34,837 nucleotides of DNA, from NCBI GenBank assembly GCA_943368345.1, contig CALRKY020000030.1:1-34837 (forward strand). The letters run 5' to 3'. The DNA comes from JADCGM01 sp943368345. Lineage in GTDB: Bacteria; Pseudomonadota; Alphaproteobacteria; Sphingomonadales; Sphingomonadaceae. Shown here one piece after another: positions 32,175-34,837 of this stretch (position 1 is the first letter of the stretch; every line of letters starts with the position of its first letter). The notes beneath the pieces are model-generated. The model did not search any database. It was not told the origin of the DNA and saw only the letters and a list, made by a program, of their open reading frames with translations. The position numbers and the translations under genes are program-made.

Positions 32175-33956
32175 ATGGCCATTGCTGTGACCTCCACCTT
32201 TACCGATGCGTTCGTCATTCTTGGCGCCGCCGGGCTGGTGATTCCGGCTTTCGCGACGCTGCGCCTCAATCCGGTGGTCGGCTTCATCCTGATCGGCATG
32301 CTGGTCGGGCCGCAGGGTCTTGGCGGACTCACGGCCGATGTCGCCTGGCTCCAATGGCTGACCATTTCCGATCCACCGACCGTCGCGCTGTTCGGCGAGA
32401 TCGGCATCGTGCTGTTGATGTTCACCATCGGGCTCGAACTGTCGTTTCAGCGCCTGCATGCGATGCGGAAACTGGTCTTTGGCCTTGGGCCGCTGCAGGT
32501 ACTGATCAGCGCCGCTGCCATTGCTGTTGCACTGGCATTGGCAACCGCTGCCAATTGGGGTCAGTCGCTCATCGTCGGCCTTGCTCTGTCCCTGTCGTCG
32601 ACCGCCATAGTCCTGCCGATCCTGACGGCCGAGAAGTCGCTTGGCAAAGGCCCCGGCCGGGCGAGTTTCGCCATATTGCTGTTTCAGGACCTGGCACTCA
32701 TTCCCTTGTTGCTTGGCCTGTCGATTGTGTCGGGCGGACTGGGGACCGGGCATCTGCTGCCCTTCGCGCTCAAAGGCATCGCAGCCATTGCCGGCCTGCT
32801 GCTGGCCGGACGTTTCCTGTTGCGACCCGCGCTGCGCCGGGCCGCGCGCACCAAAAGCCCGGAAATGTTTCTGGCCGCCACACTGCTGATCGTCATCGGC
32901 TCGGCAGCAATCACTGCGGCGGCGGGTCTGTCACTGGTTGTCGGGGCCCTGCTCGCCGGTCTGATCGTAGCGGACACCGAGTTCAGCCGGCAGGTCGATG
33001 CCACCATCGCACCCTTCAAGGGCTTGCTGCTCGGGGTCTTTCTGATCTCGGTCGGGATCGGGCTGGATTTGCGGCGGCTGGCCGATGATCCGCTAATCTA
33101 TCTCGCCGCCACCTTCGCACTGGTGGCATTGAAATCCGGCTTGGTCTGGCCGCTGATGCAGCTGTTCACCCGCCGCCGTGCGAGGATGGCACGCGCTGCC
33201 CTGATGCTGGGCCCGAGCGGCGAGATGAGCCTGATCGTGCTGGCGGCGGCTGCGTCTGCCAATCTCCTGCCCACAGACATCTCGGCCCCGGCTCAGCTGG
33301 TCACCGCGCTCGGCATGACGGTGTTGCCGCTGCTATCCCGCCTCGGCAGTGCCTACGAATCCCGCCGCCTGCATGCTGGACCGCATGATATTCCCGCCGC
33401 CCCGGAAACCCGGCGTGTGGTGCTGGTCGGCTATGGCCGCGTTGGCCGGCTGGTCGGTGGTATGCTGGAGCGTCACGGCGTGCCCTATCTCGCCATTGAC
33501 ACCGATGCAGACGAGGTGGCGCGGCACCGGCTGCAGGGCCGTGCAGTCCATTTTGGCGATGCCGGCAATATTGAGCTTATCCGCCATCTCGACCTCGGGC
33601 GGGCCCGGGCGCTGGTGGTGACAATGGACAATCCCGACCTCGCGGCGCGGGTGGTTCAACTGGCCCGGGCCGATCATCCGGATCTCCAGATCATCGCCCG
33701 CGCCCGCGATGCCCGACATGCGGCGGAGCTTTACCGCGCTGGGGTCAGCGACGCGGTCCCCGAAACCATCGAATCGAGCCTGCAACTGTCAGAGGCGGTG
33801 CTCGTTGATATCGGTGTCCCGATGGGCCCCGTCATCGCTTCCATCCACGAAAAGCGCGCGGAGCTCAGATCGCAAATTCAGGCGCTGGTTCCGGGACTGG
33901 ATGCCCCGCCAACACTGGGACGAAGGCGGCTCAGAGATGCGGTTCGTCCGAGCTGA
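32175..33956 (+). CDS. Kef-type cation:proton antiporter with RCK domain
   Basis: The 593-residue product has an N-terminal CPA2 antiporter domain with about twelve spans (residues 10-390) and a C-terminal TrkA-N/RCK domain beginning with VVLVGYGRVGRLVGGMLERH near 416, a nucleotide-binding fold that gates transport. LRLNPVVGFILIGMLVGPQG near 28 and GEIGIVLLMFTIGLELSFQR near 74 are typical of KefB/KefC/YbaL proteins. It probably exports K+ in exchange for H+ at the inner membrane. No ancillary kefF- or kefG-like gene is adjacent. It is divergent from the monooxygenase gene with 63 bases between starts, and a strong hairpin follows its stop. Confidence 0.92.
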   Translation: MAIAVTSTFTDAFVILGAAGLVIPAFATLRLNPVVGFILIGMLVGPQGLGGLTADVAWLQWLTISDPPTVALFGEIGIVLLMFTIGLELSFQRLHAMRKLVFGLGPLQVLISAAAIAVALALATAANWGQSLIVGLALSLSSTAIVLPILTAEKSLGKGPGRASFAILLFQDLALIPLLLGLSIVSGGLGTGHLLPFALKGIAAIAGLLLAGRFLLRPALRRAARTKSPEMFLAATLLIVIGSAAITAAAGLSLVVGALLAGLIVADTEFSRQVDATIAPFKGLLLGVFLISVGIGLDLRRLADDPLIYLAATFALVALKSGLVWPLMQLFTRRRARMARAALMLGPSGEMSLIVLAAAASANLLPTDISAPAQLVTALGMTVLPLLSRLGSAYESRRLHAGPHDIPAAPETRRVVLVGYGRVGRLVGGMLERHGVPYLAIDTDADEVARHRLQGRAVHFGDAGNIELIRHLDLGRARALVVTMDNPDLAARVVQLARADHPDLQIIARARDARHAAELYRAGVSDAVPETIESSLQLSEAVLVDIGVPMGPVIASIHEKRAELRSQIQALVPGLDAPPTLGRRRLRDAVRPS

Positions 33957-33965
33957 ACCCTATAA

Positions 33966-33998
33966 ACTGTCATCCCGGCTCTTTGCCGTGATGACAGT
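33966..33998. terminator. Hairpin between convergent antiporter and alaS genes, probable two-way terminator
   Basis: ACTGTCATC at 33966-33974 pairs perfectly with GATGACAGT at 33990-33998, and CGGC inside it pairs with GCCG around a TCTTT loop after one mismatch. The stem of about 13 pairs sits between two converging genes, ten bases after the antiporter stop and six before the alaS end. No clear T-run follows on either strand, so termination is likely but not classical. Confidence 0.55.
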
Positions 33999-34003
33999 CC
34001 CGA

Positions 34004-34837
34004 CTAACCGGCCAGCGCCGCCCTGACCGCCGCCACCGCGTCCGCCGCTTTTGCCCCATCAGGCCCACCAGCTTGCGCCATATCGGGGCGACCGCCGCCG
34101 CCTTGGCCACCCATGGCCGATGCGGCGATCCGGACCAGGTCGACTGCGGAAAAGCGGCCGATCAGGTCATCGGTGACGCCGACCGACACGCTGCCCTTGC
34201 CGTCATTGACCGCGACCAGCACCGCTACACCCGAACCCATCCGCGCCTTTGCATCATCAACCAATCCGCGCAGGTTTTTGGCATCCAATCCGTCGATCAC
34301 CTGCCCGATGAAGCCAACGCCAGCTACCAGTTCAGGGCCAGCCGCTGCATCGGCCTTGCCGCCACCGCCAAGCGCCAGGGCTTTCTTCGCCTCGGCCAGT
34401 TCGCGTTCGAGTCGTTTGGTCTGGTCAACCAAGGCCGCGACCCGGGCCGGGACCTCGTCCGGCCGCGATTTCAGGACTGCGGCGGCACTTTGCAAGCGGC
34501 CCTCCTGCTCGGCCAGGAACAGCCGCGCTGCCTCCCCCGTCAGCGCCTCGACCCGCCGAACGCCAGAGGCCACCGCACTTTCGCTGGTGATCTTGAACAG
34601 GCCGATATCGCCAAGTGCCGACACATGGGTGCCGCCGCACAGTTCGACCGAATAGGTGCCGCCCAGATCCTGCCCCATCGACAGCACCCGGACTTCCTCG
34701 CCGTATTTCTCGCCAAACAGCGCCATGGCACCCGCGGCAATCGCATCCTCGGGCGTCATCAGCCGCGTTGTCACCGTATCATTCGCCCGGACCTGGGCAT
34801 TCACATCGGCTTCAACCAGCGCAATCTCGGCGGCGCT
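34004..34837 (-). CDS. alaS: Alanyl-tRNA synthetase, C-terminal part
   Basis: AlaS charges tRNA-Ala. The visible 277 residues are the C-terminal third, open to the right window edge. They contain the end of the editing domain with VTTRLMTPEDAIAAGAMALF and YSVELCGGTHVSALGDIGLF, whose Cys and His help bind zinc in the editing site, then the coiled-coil linker (about LVDQTKRLERELAEAKKALA) and the glycine-rich C-Ala domain ending GGGRPDMAQAGGPDGAKAAD and a short Ala-rich tail. A GTG at 34804 is an internal codon, as the frame continues upstream with SAAEIALVEAD. The N-terminal catalytic domain is outside the window. Confidence 0.95.
   Translation of the reverse strand, partial: SAAEIALVEADVNAQVRANDTVTTRLMTPEDAIAAGAMALFGEKYGEEVRVLSMGQDLGGTYSVELCGGTHVSALGDIGLFKITSESAVASGVRRVEALTGEAARLFLAEQEGRLQSAAAVLKSRPDEVPARVAALVDQTKRLERELAEAKKALALGGGGKADAAAGPELVAGVGFIGQVIDGLDAKNLRGLVDDAKARMGSGVAVLVAVNDGKGSVSVGVTDDLIGRFSAVDLVRIAASAMGGQGGGGRPDMAQAGGPDGAKAADAVAAVRAALAG

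Noticed and set aside
32112..32753. Upstream extension of the FAD monooxygenase frame
   Set aside because: It runs antisense through the antiporter gene; the true protein opens with the FAD-binding fold at 32111.
1..34837. Search by eye for CRISPR arrays, tRNA or rRNA genes and transposases
   Set aside because: No regularly spaced repeats, complete cloverleaf sequences, rRNA signatures or transposase motifs were seen.

Overview
The window reads as chromosomal DNA of a GC-rich alphaproteobacterium, probably a sphingomonad. Supporting signs are a KefB-type antiporter next to alaS, an OlsB-type ornithine-lipid acyltransferase, a pssA-psd pair, a dimeric NADP-isocitrate dehydrogenase, and a GAAC-N7-GAAC box of the alphaproteobacterial LexA type. 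This placement is inferred from gene content and not from a marker gene. No rRNA, tRNA, IS element or CRISPR array was found.

Positions 1-16,260 form a respiratory nitrate reduction block. After the 5' part of a DUF1993 gene comes nnrS on the plus strand. Converging on it is a long minus-strand operon: a fused narK1K2 transporter, narG, narH, narJ, narI, a PpiC-type isomerase, an unknown 104-residue protein, a hemerythrin-like protein without its iron ligands, and an outer-membrane porin. From narG to the porin nearly every junction is an ATGA or TAATG overlap. A Crp/Fnr regulator without an iron-sulfur cysteine cluster is divergent from narK, and a DUF2478 protein of the kind linked to molybdenum uptake follows it. 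FNR-type boxes (TTGAY-N4-RTCAA) lie before narK, before the regulator and, with one mismatch, before nnrS, which suggests one regulon. No nitrite, NO or N2O reductase is present.

Positions 16,260-16,870 hold no recognisable gene. The segment ends in an unusually AT-rich stretch that may be an old recombination boundary.

Positions 16,870-27,170 are a lipid and storage-polymer block: thiolase, CaiB-type CoA-transferase, a PHA synthase most like pseudomonad class II enzymes, and a PhaZ-type depolymerase form one minus-strand operon. Around it are olsB, a quinone-oxidoreductase-like MDR gene and two acyl-CoA synthetases. Together they fit fatty-acid activation and medium-chain polyhydroxyalkanoate turnover.

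Positions 27,170-34,837 carry housekeeping genes: psd-pssA (phosphatidylethanolamine synthesis), a LOG-family phosphoribohydrolase, icd, a FAD monooxygenase, a Kef-type antiporter and the 3' part of alaS. Tucked between an acyl-CoA ligase gene and pssA is a 59-residue single-membrane-span protein with a strong ribosome binding site and a LexA-type box in its promoter. It is the best candidate here for something undescribed: a possible SOS-induced small membrane protein.
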